A stretch of 64,000 nt of DNA from Achromobacter deleyi (GCF_902859705.1 NZ_CADIJO010000013.1:1-64000); one strand, 5' to 3'. Positions 39,303 to 48,448 are shown, counted from the first letter of the stretch. Made by a program: numbers and translations. Notes: generated from the letters alone by a model not told the origin.

Positions 39303-41780
39303 ATGACCCCCGTTCGTACCTCCAGGACAGCGCGCCAGACGTCTGCTCCCACCGTGTTGTCCACCGTTCTCGTCGGCATGCTCTGCGGCACGACGCTTGC
39401 CTGGGTTGCCCCGACGGCCCGGGCGCAGTCCGCCGCGGCCGCGCAGGAAGGGGAATCCACCTTCTCGATCGCCGCCGGTCCGCTGGATCATGCGCTCAGC
39501 CAGTTCGCGCGCGCCGCTGGTGTGAATGTGTCATTCGATGCCGCGCAGATCAGCGGGCTGCAGAGCCAGGGCCTGAATGGACGCTGGAGCGTGTCGCGCG
39601 GCCTGGGCGCCTTGCTTGCCGGCACCGGTTTCGAGGGGGTGAGGCTGTCCAGCGGCGGTTATGCCTTGCGGCGCCTGCCCGGCGCTGGCGCGACCACGCT
39701 CGAACCCGTGACCGTGACGGGGCAGGAATATCGCCTGATGACCGAGGGGTCGGGTTCCTACACCACGCCGGCGGTGACCATCGGCAAGGGAGAGCAGACG
39801 CTGCGCGACATTCCGCAGTCCGTCAGCGTGGTCACGCGCCAGCGCCTGGACGAGCAGAACCTGACCTCGGTGTACGACGCGCTGGAAAACACCACCGGCG
39901 TGACCCTGCAGCAAAGCCCGCAAGGCGGCAAATACATCTATTCGCGCGGCTTCGACAACAGCGTGATCCAGTATGACGGCGTACCGCTGGAGCGCAATAT
40001 GTACGGCCGCGCCAGCAACTATTCCGGCGGAACTTCCTTCTATGACCGCGTCGAGGTATTGCGCGGCGCGGCGGGCCTGCTGCAGGGGTCGGGGTCGCCC
40101 GGAGGGGCAGTGAACCTGGTGCGCAAGCGGCCCTTGCCAGAGAACTATTTCATAGTCGAGGCCAAGGCCGGCAGCTGGGACCGCTACGGCATGCAGCTTG
40201 ACGCCAGCCGCCGCCTGAACGAAGACGGCAGCCTGCGCGGCCGGGCCCTCATCGATCACCAGGACAATCACTCGTTCGTGGATCGGGTGCACATGAAAAG
40301 CACCACTTTCTACGGCACGATCGAATACGACTTCTCGCCGTACACCCAGCTCAACCTGGGCTACAGCCACGAAGACCTGCGTGGCAGCCCGTCGATCTCG
40401 GGCCTGCCTCGCTACAGCAACGGCAAAGAGGTGGGCTTCAAGCGCTCCACCAGCTATGGGGCCGACTGGAATCGCCAGGAAACCTCGAACCAGGGGTTCT
40501 ACGCCGACTTCACGCATGCGTTCAATGACGACTGGCGTTTCAAGATGACCGGCGCCTACGTGCAGGAAAATCAATACCTGAAGTACACCGCTTCCAGCCG
40601 TGCCATCAACCCGGTGAACCCGATCGGCGTCGTCAACGCGGCAAGAACGGTGGCCGACATCGATACCTCGGGTGTGGACGCGCACCTGACCGGCAAGTTC
40701 CGCGCCTTTGGCCGCACGCACGAAGTGGTGTTGGGCACCAACTACGGCCATAGCAAGATCGACACGTCGTACGCCTACCTGGTCAACTACGCGACATTCA
40801 ACGCCTTCAACTTCAATCCGGATCTGCCCGAGCCGTCCACGGCTGCCATGCGTGCCGGCACGGACGAAGCGCGCATCGGCTCGAACCGCGAGCTGGGCTT
40901 CTACGGCACGACCCGGCTGCAACTGGCCGACCCGTTGAAGCTCGTGCTGGGGGGACGATTCAGCCGCTCCGACCGGATCTGGACCACCGATACCACCAGC
41001 GCCGGGGTACTCGTCAACGGCCAGACGAAACAGGCCAACTCCCACTTCACCCCCTACGCCGGCATCATCCTGGACCTGTCGCCGCAATGGACCACGTATG
41101 TGAGCTATACCGACATCTTCCAGGCGCAAAGCGAGGTCAATGCCGCGGGACAGGCGCTCAAGCCCATCGTCGGTGAAAGCTACGAACTGGGCCTGAAGGG
41201 GGAATTGCTGGATGGCCGCATCAATACGGCGTTCGCCATCTTTCGCATCGACCAGAGCAACCGCGCTCAAGTCGATTTCAGTTCCAGCCCGACCTGCGCC
41301 GCCGACTACTACTGCTACACCGATTCGGGCAAGGTGCGCAGCCAGGGGTTCGATGCCGAGATCAGCGGTGAACTCACGCAGGGTTGGAATCTGTATGCCG
41401 GCTATACCTTCAACACCACCAAATACCTCAAGGACCAGAGCAGCGAAGGCCAGGCCTTCGCGTGGTACACCCCCAAGCACATCTTCCGGCTCTGGACGAC
41501 TTATCAGCTGCCTGGCGATTTGAACGCCTTCACGGTGGGCGGCGGCGTGAACGTGCAGAGCGGCCAGTCCCGCCAACTCGGGGCCACCACGGTCCAGGCG
41601 GGCGGCCGCGCGGTATGGAACGCCTATACGAAGTATCAGTTCAACCGCAATTGGGCAGCGGTGCTGAACGTCAACAATATCTTCAACAAGACCTACTACA
41701 GCGCCGTGGGCAATCTGGTCAACGGCATTCAATACGGCGATCCCCGCAATGTCATGCTGACCCTGCGAGGCACGTTCTGA
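39303..41780 (+). CDS. TonB-dependent siderophore receptor with STN signalling domain
   Basis: 825 residues from the ATG at 39303. A signal peptide ends near ARAQ. The STN domain (FSIAAGPLDHALSQFARAAG, about 52-120) identifies a transducer that talks to the FecR protein. The plug follows (LRDIPQSVSVVTRQRLDEQN, YIYSRGFDNSVIQYDGVPLE), then a 22-strand barrel ending LTLRGTF with the outer-membrane C-terminal Phe. Motifs are closest to ferrioxamine/hydroxamate-type (FoxA/FhuE/FpvA) receptors; the ligand is not decidable. A GTG at 39231 is a less likely start. Confidence 0.93.
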   Translation: MTPVRTSRTARQTSAPTVLSTVLVGMLCGTTLAWVAPTARAQSAAAAQEGESTFSIAAGPLDHALSQFARAAGVNVSFDAAQISGLQSQGLNGRWSVSRGLGALLAGTGFEGVRLSSGGYALRRLPGAGATTLEPVTVTGQEYRLMTEGSGSYTTPAVTIGKGEQTLRDIPQSVSVVTRQRLDEQNLTSVYDALENTTGVTLQQSPQGGKYIYSRGFDNSVIQYDGVPLERNMYGRASNYSGGTSFYDRVEVLRGAAGLLQGSGSPGGAVNLVRKRPLPENYFIVEAKAGSWDRYGMQLDASRRLNEDGSLRGRALIDHQDNHSFVDRVHMKSTTFYGTIEYDFSPYTQLNLGYSHEDLRGSPSISGLPRYSNGKEVGFKRSTSYGADWNRQETSNQGFYADFTHAFNDDWRFKMTGAYVQENQYLKYTASSRAINPVNPIGVVNAARTVADIDTSGVDAHLTGKFRAFGRTHEVVLGTNYGHSKIDTSYAYLVNYATFNAFNFNPDLPEPSTAAMRAGTDEARIGSNRELGFYGTTRLQLADPLKLVLGGRFSRSDRIWTTDTTSAGVLVNGQTKQANSHFTPYAGIILDLSPQWTTYVSYTDIFQAQSEVNAAGQALKPIVGESYELGLKGELLDGRINTAFAIFRIDQSNRAQVDFSSSPTCAADYYCYTDSGKVRSQGFDAEISGELTQGWNLYAGYTFNTTKYLKDQSSEGQAFAWYTPKHIFRLWTTYQLPGDLNAFTVGGGVNVQSGQSRQLGATTVQAGGRAVWNAYTKYQFNRNWAAVLNVNNIFNKTYYSAVGNLVNGIQYGDPRNVMLTLRGTF

Positions 41781-41792
41781 CGATGAAAGCCT

Positions 41793-41839
41793 GCCGCGCT
41801 GGCCCGGGTGCTTGCCGCAAGCGGTCTGGCCAGCGCGGC
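41793..41839. other. Nested stem-loop after the TonB-receptor gene
   Basis: GCCGCGCTGGCC (41793-41804) and GGCCAGCGCGGC (41828-41839) are perfect 12-bp arms. Inside the loop GCTTGC-C-GCAAGC (41810-41822) forms a second hairpin. It starts 13 bp after the receptor stop. There is no T-run, so it may be a Rho-related 3' end stabiliser or another RNA element. Confidence 0.6.
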
Positions 41840-41940
41840 GCTCGGTGCGGCCGTCGCCACCCTGATAAGCTTTCTGATCCGGCATCGTGAACCCTCAACG
41901 ACCGATCCCTGCCCGTCACACCACAACAAGGAACCTTTGC

Positions 41941-42786
41941 ATGCACATTCACCGTATCGCAGCGTTTACGAGCGACGGCCACGGCGGAAATCCGGCGGGC
42001 GTCGTGCTGGCCGACCAACTGCCGCCCACCGAGGAAATGCAGCGGGTGGCGGCCCAGGTGGGCTACTCGGAAACGGTATTTTCCTGTCCGAACGGCGACG
42101 GCTCGTGGCTCACCCGATACTATTCACCCGAAGCGGAAGTGGCCTTCTGCGGACACGCAACCATCGCGTTGGGTGCGGTGCTTGGGCAGACCTTCGGCCC
42201 GGCGACGTACCCACTGTCGTTGGCCCACAACCAGATCGAAGTCGCGGCCGAAAAACGGGACGGCGAATGGACGAGTGTGCTTCGCTCGCCCCCGACACGC
42301 AGCGCCATCGCCCAGCCCGAGCTGCTGGCCGAAGCGCTGAAAATCTTCCGCTACGCGGCCAGCGAGCTGAACCCCGCGCTTGCGCCTTGCCTTGCCCACG
42401 CGGGCCTTGACCACCTGGTCATCCCGCTACAGTCGCGCGCAGCGCTGGCGCGCATGGACTATGACCTGGACGAGGGACGCCGCTTCATGCAGACGCATGG
42501 CATCGGGACCGTGGCATTCGTTTTCAGAGAAGGCGACCGGCGCTTCCAGGCACGCAATGCGTTCGCCATCGGCGGCGTGCTGGAAGACCCCGCGACGGGC
42601 GCGGCGGCAGCGGCTTTCGCCGGCATGCTCCGCGACCTGGGCCAAGTGCAAGAGGGCGAAATCGTCATCATGCAGGGCGTGGACATGGGCCAGCCGTGCA
42701 GGATAGAAGTGGCATTCACGGCAGAACTCGGATCGCCCGTGAGCGTGCGCGGCAAGGCATCCGCCATCAGTGAGCAACCCGCCTGA
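41941..42786 (+). CDS. PhzF-family isomerase/epimerase-like protein
   Basis: 281 residues from the ATG at 41941 with AAGGAA upstream. Family marks: DGHGGNPAGVVLA near 12-24, GYSETVF with the catalytic-type Glu44, FCGHATIALGAVLGQTFGP, and the mirrored second half with GVLEDPATGAAAAAFAGML. PhzF proteins are diaminopimelate-epimerase-fold isomerases; most members outside phenazine loci have unknown substrates. It stands alone between the iron locus and a convergent Bug gene. Confidence 0.9.
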   Translation: MHIHRIAAFTSDGHGGNPAGVVLADQLPPTEEMQRVAAQVGYSETVFSCPNGDGSWLTRYYSPEAEVAFCGHATIALGAVLGQTFGPATYPLSLAHNQIEVAAEKRDGEWTSVLRSPPTRSAIAQPELLAEALKIFRYAASELNPALAPCLAHAGLDHLVIPLQSRAALARMDYDLDEGRRFMQTHGIGTVAFVFREGDRRFQARNAFAIGGVLEDPATGAAAAAFAGMLRDLGQVQEGEIVIMQGVDMGQPCRIEVAFTAELGSPVSVRGKASAISEQPA

Positions 42787-42869
42787 CATCCGCTTGCCCC
42801 CGGGGCGTGGCGGCGCCCGGTTCGCTGGCGGGGCCGGCCGGGCGAACTTGCGCCGCCAGCCCCCCGCCC

Positions 42870-43841
42870 CTACTGCGTCGTCACATTGCTATCCCGTATC
42901 ACCCGGGCCCACGTCGCCAGCTCCTGGTCCACGAACTGACCCAATTCGTCCGGCCCCATGAACGCCGCGAAAGCGCCCTGTTCATCCATCTGCTTCCTGT
43001 AGCCATCGCTGGCGACGATCTTGCGCAGTTGGTCGGCCAGCTTGTCGATCACCGGTCTGGGGGTTTTTGCCGGCGCAAAGACCGCAAACCAGGACTCCAC
43101 TTCGTAGCCGGCCAGCCCCGCCTGCGCCGTGGTGGGCACCTCGGGCATCGACGGATTGCGCATTGAACCGGCGTAGGCCAGCGCCTTGAGCTTGCCGGCG
43201 CGAACCTGGCTGATGACCGAGGGCGGCGTGGTGATGAACATATCGACCTGGCCGCTGATCAGGTCGGCCACGACCGGCCCCGCGCCCTTGTAGGGCACGT
43301 GGGTCATCGGCACCCCGGCGGCGCTGCCGAACATTTCCCCCGCGATGTGCTGGATCGATCCATTGCCCGACGAGGCGTAGAACAGCCCCCGGTTGTCCTT
43401 CTTGGCATAGGCGATCAACTCTGCCAGGGAATTGACAGGCAGCTTGCCGCTCACGGCGATGACATGCGGGGCGCGCATGACCAGGGCGACCGGTGCAAAG
43501 TCCGCCGGTTTCCAGCGGATATCCTTGAACAGCGCCGGGTTACCCACGTGATAGCCCGAGTATTGCAGCAGCAGGGTATAGCCGTCTGCGGGTGCGCGGG
43601 CAACGTATTCCGTGCCGATATTGCCGCTGGCGCCCGGCCGGTTTTCCACGATGACCGGCTGGCCCAGCCCCTTGGTCAGCTGCTCGCCCAGCAGGCGCGC
43701 GACGATGTCCGTGGACCCGGCCGGCGAGCTGGGCACCACGATGGTGACGGGGCGGCGCGGATAGTCGTTGTCCGCCGCGACCGCCGGTTGCGTGAGGGTC
43801 AGGGCGAGCGTCGCCGCGACTCGTAGAGCCGATATCTTCAT
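42870..43841 (-). CDS. Bug-family (TctC-like) periplasmic solute receptor
   Basis: 323 residues from the ATG at 43841. The signal peptide (LRVAATLALTLTQPAVA) leads to DYPRRPVTIVVPSSPAGSTD, VIVENRPGASGNIGTEYVAR, PDGYTLLLQYSGY and MTHVPYKGAGPVVADLISGQ. It is last in the leftward operon VOC, dehydrogenase, SAF oxidoreductase, Bug, so its ligand is probably the substrate of those enzymes. Confidence 0.92.
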   Translation of the reverse strand: MKISALRVAATLALTLTQPAVAADNDYPRRPVTIVVPSSPAGSTDIVARLLGEQLTKGLGQPVIVENRPGASGNIGTEYVARAPADGYTLLLQYSGYHVGNPALFKDIRWKPADFAPVALVMRAPHVIAVSGKLPVNSLAELIAYAKKDNRGLFYASSGNGSIQHIAGEMFGSAAGVPMTHVPYKGAGPVVADLISGQVDMFITTPPSVISQVRAGKLKALAYAGSMRNPSMPEVPTTAQAGLAGYEVESWFAVFAPAKTPRPVIDKLADQLRKIVASDGYRKQMDEQGAFAAFMGPDELGQFVDQELATWARVIRDSNVTTQ

Positions 43842-43923
43842 GGATTGTCTCCTCTTGGGGATTGCCAGGGCGGCCCCGCGCCCTGTTTCTATTTTTCGTG
43901 CGGCTGCGCGCATTCAGGGGCGT

Positions 43924-45267
43924 TCAGGACTGCGGAAACAGCTGCTCCATTTCCTTGCGTACGCGGTAGGCGGTCAGGGTGTCGTCGATCCGCACGTCGT
44001 CCCAGGTCAAGGGCTGGTCCTTGGGCACGGGCCGGATCAGCTTCAGGTCGTGCGCCAGGCCCAGCGGCACGTTGCGCCGCGCCACCGAGTCGCGGGCCGG
44101 GAACAGCTTGCCGAACACGGTGTAGCCCCCTTCTCCGTCAAGCACTTCACCGGGCTTCAAGTCTCGTTTGGCGGTGGCGACCACGTCAGCGTTGAAGCAG
44201 CGCGCCACGCCGGTGGGTTCGCCGCGCAAACCGACGCTGGCCACCGAGATGCCCAATTCCAGGCCGATCAGGTGCCACTTCTTGTACTGCACCATGCAGC
44301 GCCCTTCCGGGTCGGTGAACACCTGGTATTCCTTGAAGCAGCGGGCGATGTAGTCATTGGGCGCCTCGACGCACACCCAGACGCCCTTGCGGATGTCGTA
44401 CCCCACCGAACGGCCATCGGGATGCAGCGACGATGCCACTTCGACCACGCCGGTCTGGTCCAGCACGCCGCCTTGGCTGCGCAGGCGCATGACGGTCGGA
44501 ATCTGTTCGACCGATGCGGGCGGAAAGCTCAGGCCGTTGGCGGGTGCGTGCAGCCCCGTCGCGTTGGCGATCGCCGTGCTCTCGATGGCGGGCTTGGAGC
44601 CGTCCAGGAAGGCATTGAACATTTTCGGGTTCATGCCGCCGATGCGCGCTTGCTCGGCGGTGACGCCCCAATGGTCCCAGACCGTATCGGGCGTGGATTC
44701 ACGAAACTTGGGCAGCCACTTGTGTCCGCGCCCCGCCGCCACGATGGGAAAGCCGCAGGTGCGGGCCCAATCCACCAGCTCGCACGCCAGGCCGGGCTGG
44801 TCGCCATACGCCAGGGAATAGACCACCCCGGCCTGCATGGCCCGGTGCGCCAGCAACGGGCCGCAGAAGGCGTCGGCTTCCACCGTGACGTTGATGACGT
44901 GCTTGCCCTGCCGGAAGGCTTCCAGGCAGTGCTCGACGGCAGCGATCGGGTTGCCGGTGCATTCGATGACGATGTCGATGCTCGGATGCGCGATCATCGC
45001 CTGCCAGTTGTCGCCGACGAACGTCGTGCCCAGTTTGACGGCCTCGTCCAGCGAGCGCGCCTGGGCCCGCTCTTTCGACCAGTGAATCCGTTCCAGGTTT
45101 CGATGCGCATTGGCGGGCGACAGATCGGCAATGGCCACCATGTGGATGCCGGGGGTCTGGGGCACCTGGGCCAGGTACATCGAGCCGAACTTGCCGGCGC
45201 CGATGATGCCCACACGCAGGGGCCGGCCTTGTTCGGCCCGCTGCAACAGCTGGGAGTGAAAATTCAT
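43924..45267 (-). CDS. NAD(P)-dependent oxidoreductase with C-terminal SAF domain
   Basis: 447 residues. The N-terminal Rossmann fold is LRVGIIGAGKFGSMYLAQVP (about 18-37), resembling homoserine-dehydrogenase-like and Gfo/Idh proteins, with VIECTGNPIAAVEHCLEAF in the cofactor region. The C-terminal part contains VATAKRDLKPGEVLDGEGGY (about 359-378), an SAF (antifreeze-like) domain pattern. Family members are often misnamed homoserine dehydrogenase or flagellar FlgA-like. They act in catabolism of sugar acids or related compounds. Coupled to the upstream dehydrogenase by an ATGA overlap. Confidence 0.82.
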   Translation of the reverse strand: MNFHSQLLQRAEQGRPLRVGIIGAGKFGSMYLAQVPQTPGIHMVAIADLSPANAHRNLERIHWSKERAQARSLDEAVKLGTTFVGDNWQAMIAHPSIDIVIECTGNPIAAVEHCLEAFRQGKHVINVTVEADAFCGPLLAHRAMQAGVVYSLAYGDQPGLACELVDWARTCGFPIVAAGRGHKWLPKFRESTPDTVWDHWGVTAEQARIGGMNPKMFNAFLDGSKPAIESTAIANATGLHAPANGLSFPPASVEQIPTVMRLRSQGGVLDQTGVVEVASSLHPDGRSVGYDIRKGVWVCVEAPNDYIARCFKEYQVFTDPEGRCMVQYKKWHLIGLELGISVASVGLRGEPTGVARCFNADVVATAKRDLKPGEVLDGEGGYTVFGKLFPARDSVARRNVPLGLAHDLKLIRPVPKDQPLTWDDVRIDDTLTAYRVRKEMEQLFPQS

Positions 45268-46172
45268 CGCGCACCTTTCCTGAAACGAACGTTGAGCAAA
45301 TCCTCGTACATCAGCACCATGGCGCCTTTGTCGGCGGCGCCATGGCCGCGCAGCAGGGTCGCCTGATAAGTGGCGGTGGCGGCCGCCAGCACCGGCATCG
45401 GGATGCAATGCCGCGCGCCCAGTTCCGCCGCGCTGACCAGGTCCTTGTAGGCCGCTTGCAGCGGATAGCCATCGGTGAAGTGGCCCAGCAGAATGCGCGG
45501 CAGGAAGAATTCCGAGGCGTAGCTGCGGCCGGTTCCGCTGTTGATGACATGGGCCGCCTTTTCCGGATCCAGGCCCATGCGGCAAGCCATCGGCAGTATT
45601 TCCGCCAGCGCCGCGCAGTTCACGTCGAACAGCAGCTGGTTGACCAGCTTGGCCAACTGCCCCGCCCCGGCCGTTCCCATGTGCAGCACGTCATTGCCCA
45701 TGCGCTGCAGCAGCGGCTTGACCGTTTCGAACAGGCCCGGGTCGCCTCCGCACATGATGGTCAACGTGCCTGCTTCGGCGCGCGCCTGCATCCCCGACAC
45801 CGGGGCATCCAGAAAGCCGATGCCGCGATCGGCCAGATCGTCGTGCAATTGCAGCGTGGCGCCGTGCTCGATCGTGCTCGTGTCGATGACGATCGCGCCC
45901 GGCTTCAGGATCGACGCCAGGCCGCCTTCGCCCTGCAACACGCCGCGCACGGCGTCGGTGCCGGGCAGGCTCAGCACGACGATGTCGGCATGCCGAAAAT
46001 CGGGCAGCGTGTCGGCAATGCGGGCGCCGCGTGCGCGCAGGTCGCCATAGGCTTCGGGCGTCTTGGCGGTGACCAGCAGGTCGATATCGTCATGGATCAG
46101 ATTGAGGGCCATGGGCTTGCCCATCTGCCCCAGCCCGACGAAGCCCACCGTGGTTCGAACGCGCGCGTTCAT
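45264..46172 (-). CDS. 3-Hydroxyisobutyrate-dehydrogenase-like (beta-hydroxyacid) dehydrogenase
   Basis: 302 residues. The cofactor motif is VGFVGLGQMGKPMALNLIHD (9-28). The substrate-binding segment is LDAPVSGMQARAEAGTLTIM, and the catalytic Lys lies in GAGQLAKLVNQLLFD near 170. These enzymes oxidise 3-hydroxy acids with NAD(P)+. It lies between the VOC and SAF-oxidoreductase genes; the start shares one base with the VOC stop (TGATG), the end overlaps the next start by 4 bp. Confidence 0.9.
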   Translation of the reverse strand: MNARVRTTVGFVGLGQMGKPMALNLIHDDIDLLVTAKTPEAYGDLRARGARIADTLPDFRHADIVVLSLPGTDAVRGVLQGEGGLASILKPGAIVIDTSTIEHGATLQLHDDLADRGIGFLDAPVSGMQARAEAGTLTIMCGGDPGLFETVKPLLQRMGNDVLHMGTAGAGQLAKLVNQLLFDVNCAALAEILPMACRMGLDPEKAAHVINSGTGRSYASEFFLPRILLGHFTDGYPLQAAYKDLVSAAELGARHCIPMPVLAAATATYQATLLRGHGAADKGAMVLMYEDLLNVRFRKGAR

Positions 46173-46552
46173 CACTGGACCCTCTCGGAAATCTCGATCA
46201 GGTTCAGATCGGGATCGCGCAGGTAGATCGATCGAATCGGATAGTGGGCGCCCGTGCGCATCACCGGGCCTTCGATGATCGTGGCGCCGCGTTCGGTCAG
46301 CGTGGCGATCACGTTGTCCAGCGGCACGGCGGCGATGAAGCACAGGTCCAGCGCGCCGGGCACGGGCAGGTGCGCCTTGGGCTCGAATTCCTTGCCCTTG
46401 ACGTGCAGATTGATTTTCTGTTCGCCGAACTTGAACGCCTTGCGGCCCTGGCCGAAGCTTTCCAGCGTCATACCCAGCAGCCCGACGTAGAAATCCACGC
46501 ACGCCTGCTCGTTCGTGGTGGTCAATACCAAGTGGTCTAAATGATCTATCAT
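46172..46552 (-). CDS. VOC-family (glyoxalase I-like) protein
   Basis: 126 residues with the standard two-module VOC fold: MIDHLDHLVLTTTNEQACVD with metal-candidate His7, KINLHVKGKEFEP with a His near 50, and LRDPDLNLIEISERV with Glu near 122. Related proteins are annotated as YaeR/virulence-like glyoxalases. It is first in the operon opposite the LysR gene. Substrate unknown. Confidence 0.87.
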   Translation of the reverse strand: MIDHLDHLVLTTTNEQACVDFYVGLLGMTLESFGQGRKAFKFGEQKINLHVKGKEFEPKAHLPVPGALDLCFIAAVPLDNVIATLTERGATIIEGPVMRTGAHYPIRSIYLRDPDLNLIEISERVQ

Positions 46553-46566
46553 CGCTTCCTGCCTTG

Positions 46567-46606
46567 CTGTTTTACGAATACTGAAACTTTATCTCCGTAA
46601 AAACAG
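46567..46606. promoter_or_regulatory. Inverted-repeat operator candidate for the divergent LysR regulator
   Basis: CTGTTTTACG (46567-46576) and CGTAAAAACAG (46596-46606) are near-perfect arms around 19 bases, in the 104-bp region between the VOC and LysR starts. Position and symmetry suit LysR autoregulation plus activation of the leftward operon. Confidence 0.55.
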
Positions 46607-46656
46607 CCGCAGAATTGCTATTTCGAGATTATCAATTCGCAAAACGCGAAGGGTTG

Positions 46657-47574
46657 ATGATGAATCCGGCCAGAGTCGATTTTGTTACGTTGCGCTTGTT
46701 CTGTGCCGTCGCCGAGACGGGCAGCCTGACCAAAGGCGCCGCGCGCTGCAACCTGGCGCTCTCCGCCGCCAGCCGCCGCATCGCCGACTTCGAAGCCGCC
46801 GCCAAGGCCGTGCTGCTTGAACGCCGCTCACAAGGCGTGCGGCTCACCCCGGCCGGGCACATCGCCCTGCAACATGCGCTGCGCCTGTTCCAGGGCTTTG
46901 AACTGTTCGGCAACGAACTGGATGAATACTCGAACGGCTCGCGCGGCCACATCCGGTTATGGGCCAACATGTCCGCGCTGGTGGAATTCCTGCCCGCCGC
47001 GCTCTCGCGCTTTCTGGCCCGCTACCCCGACACCCACGTCGAAGTCGAAGAGCAGCTGTCCGGCGATATCGTGCCGGCGCTCATCGACGGCATTGCGGAC
47101 ATTGGCGTGTTCGTTGGCGGCGTGCCCGCCGACGGGCTGGACGTGCAGCCCTTCCAGACGGATGAACTGGTCTTGCTGGTCGCGGCGTCGCACCCGGTCG
47201 CCGCGCGCAAGAAGATCGCCTTCGAAGCATGCCTGGACTACGATTTCGTCGGCCTGAACCGGGGCAGTTCGTTGCTGAACCTGATCCGCGCGGCCGCCCA
47301 AGAGGCCGGACGGCCCTTGCGCCTGCGCGTCCAGGTCAGAAGTTTCGATGCCATGGCCGAGATGATCGCCAACAACCTGGGCATCGGCGTGCTGCCCGCG
47401 GGCGCCTGCGCCCACCGGCTGCAGCCGGGCAGGCTACGGGCCGTGAAGCTGACCGACGCCTGGGCCAAACGCGACCTGGTCCTGGCCACCAACCCCAACC
47501 GGCCGTTGACCCGGGCGGCCGGCTTGCTGGTTTCCCATCTGATGGGGCTGCCAGTACCCGCGGCAAGGGGCTGA
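46657..47574 (+). CDS. LysR-family regulator
   Basis: 305 residues from the first ATG of an ATGATG pair; the next ATG (46660) is possible. The helix-turn-helix is at the N-terminus (LRLFCAVAETGSLTKGAARC, ALSAASRRIADFEAAAKAVL). The effector domain follows with IRLWANMSALVEFLPAALSR. Divergent from the VOC-dehydrogenase-oxidoreductase-Bug operon, which it probably controls, with the inverted repeat at 46567-46606 in between. Confidence 0.92.
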   Translation: MMNPARVDFVTLRLFCAVAETGSLTKGAARCNLALSAASRRIADFEAAAKAVLLERRSQGVRLTPAGHIALQHALRLFQGFELFGNELDEYSNGSRGHIRLWANMSALVEFLPAALSRFLARYPDTHVEVEEQLSGDIVPALIDGIADIGVFVGGVPADGLDVQPFQTDELVLLVAASHPVAARKKIAFEACLDYDFVGLNRGSSLLNLIRAAAQEAGRPLRLRVQVRSFDAMAEMIANNLGIGVLPAGACAHRLQPGRLRAVKLTDAWAKRDLVLATNPNRPLTRAAGLLVSHLMGLPVPAARG

Positions 47575-47614
47575 TAGCGTTCGGCGGCAGTTGCCGTGAT
47601 GGCGCCCCAACGGA

Positions 47615-47878
47615 CTAGCGCAGCCTGTCTTGCTTCCACCGCGCATATTCCCGCGGTAGACAAACCGCGCACGGCCGATAGCCGGCCGCAATAGCGGCCG
47701 CTTCGTCGGCAAAGAACACGCGTTGATTGGCATAGCCTCCGCGCGCAATCGCCCGCAACGCCGCCCGACAATCCAGGCGTCCGTACAGCCTGCCGCCACG
47801 ATGCCCCCCGAAAGCGCCAGGCGTGACGCTCGCATAGGACAGGCCGTCGCGCCCGATCAGCGTATAGGTCTTGACCAT
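47615..47878 (-). CDS. Small Ada-like metal-binding-domain protein
   Basis: 87 residues: TYTLIGRDGLSYASVTPGAF, YGRLDCRAALRAIARGGYAN, VFFADEAAAIAAGYRPCAVC. The layout equals the zinc-binding N-terminal domain of Ada without the methyltransferase parts, with Cys in LDC and in CAVC. Stand-alone members are common in proteobacteria with unknown function, possibly DNA binding. The start is uncertain: an ATG near 47908 would add ten residues. Confidence 0.8.
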   Translation of the reverse strand: MVKTYTLIGRDGLSYASVTPGAFGGHRGGRLYGRLDCRAALRAIARGGYANQRVFFADEAAAIAAGYRPCAVCLPREYARWKQDRLR

Positions 47879-48076
47879 GGCAGGCGGGTGGGCTTTCACA
47901 GGAACCATGGGGAAGAGAATAGGAAAAACAGGGGCATCGGGCACTCTGATTCTTGCTGCTCTTGCACCTTGGCGGCGGGTGGCATGCCCCGCTAGCCAGC
48001 GCCAGGCAACTGCGTCAGAATGCCGAACCAGAACAATGGCCTGCGGGCCAAGACAAGCCCCATCAAAGGAGCCCCT

Positions 48077-48286
48077 ATGGCCGAGACAGCCCAGGTAAAA
48101 GGACCCGCGTCCTACTTTCCGTCCATTGAAAAGAACTACGGCAAGCCCATCTCGCATTGGATGGAGGTGCTGAAAAAGGCTGGCCCGCTCAAGCACATGG
48201 AACTGGTCAATTGCCTGAAGACCCAGCACCAGATGGGGCACGGGCATGCCAACGCCTTGGTGGCGGCATTCCTGGCCAAGAAATAG
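48077..48286 (+). CDS. DUF4287-type small protein
   Basis: 69 residues from the ATG at 48077 with AAGGAG upstream. PASYFPSIEKNYGKPISHWM and HMELVNCLKTQHQMGHGHAN match the DUF4287 pattern (a short helical domain also found as half of larger proteins). Cytoplasmic; function unknown. A clear Rho-independent terminator follows. Confidence 0.87.
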   Translation: MAETAQVKGPASYFPSIEKNYGKPISHWMEVLKKAGPLKHMELVNCLKTQHQMGHGHANALVAAFLAKK

Positions 48287-48300
48287 CGGCATCATGCGCC

Positions 48301-48334
48301 AGGCCGTGGCGGCGCAATGCCGCCCGGCCTTTTT
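48301..48334 (+). terminator. Rho-independent terminator of the DUF4287 gene
   Basis: AGGCCG-T-GGCGGC (48301-48313) pairs with GCCGCCCGGCCT (48319-48330) around the loop GCAAT, one T bulged, and is followed at once by TTTT. It lies 14 bp after the stop codon. Confidence 0.85.
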
Positions 48335-48448
48335 CAACTTGGTGACAATCCGCAACGCCCCACCGATCACGGCACGGTGCTTGCTCCCCGGCAATCCCCC
48401 TTCACCCATCTCAGCGGGCCAGCACCGACGCCGAAGGCAGGATTTACC

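Noticed and set aside
41808..42410. Rightward frame with an apparent membrane helix (GLASAALGAAVATLISFLI)
   Set aside because: The helix-like part falls on the nested stem-loop, and the rest overlaps the PhzF gene in another frame with no sensible protein pattern.
43924..45267. Homoserine dehydrogenase of amino-acid biosynthesis
   Set aside because: Only the Rossmann part is similar. The C-terminal SAF-like domain and the catabolic neighbours argue for a different dehydrogenase.
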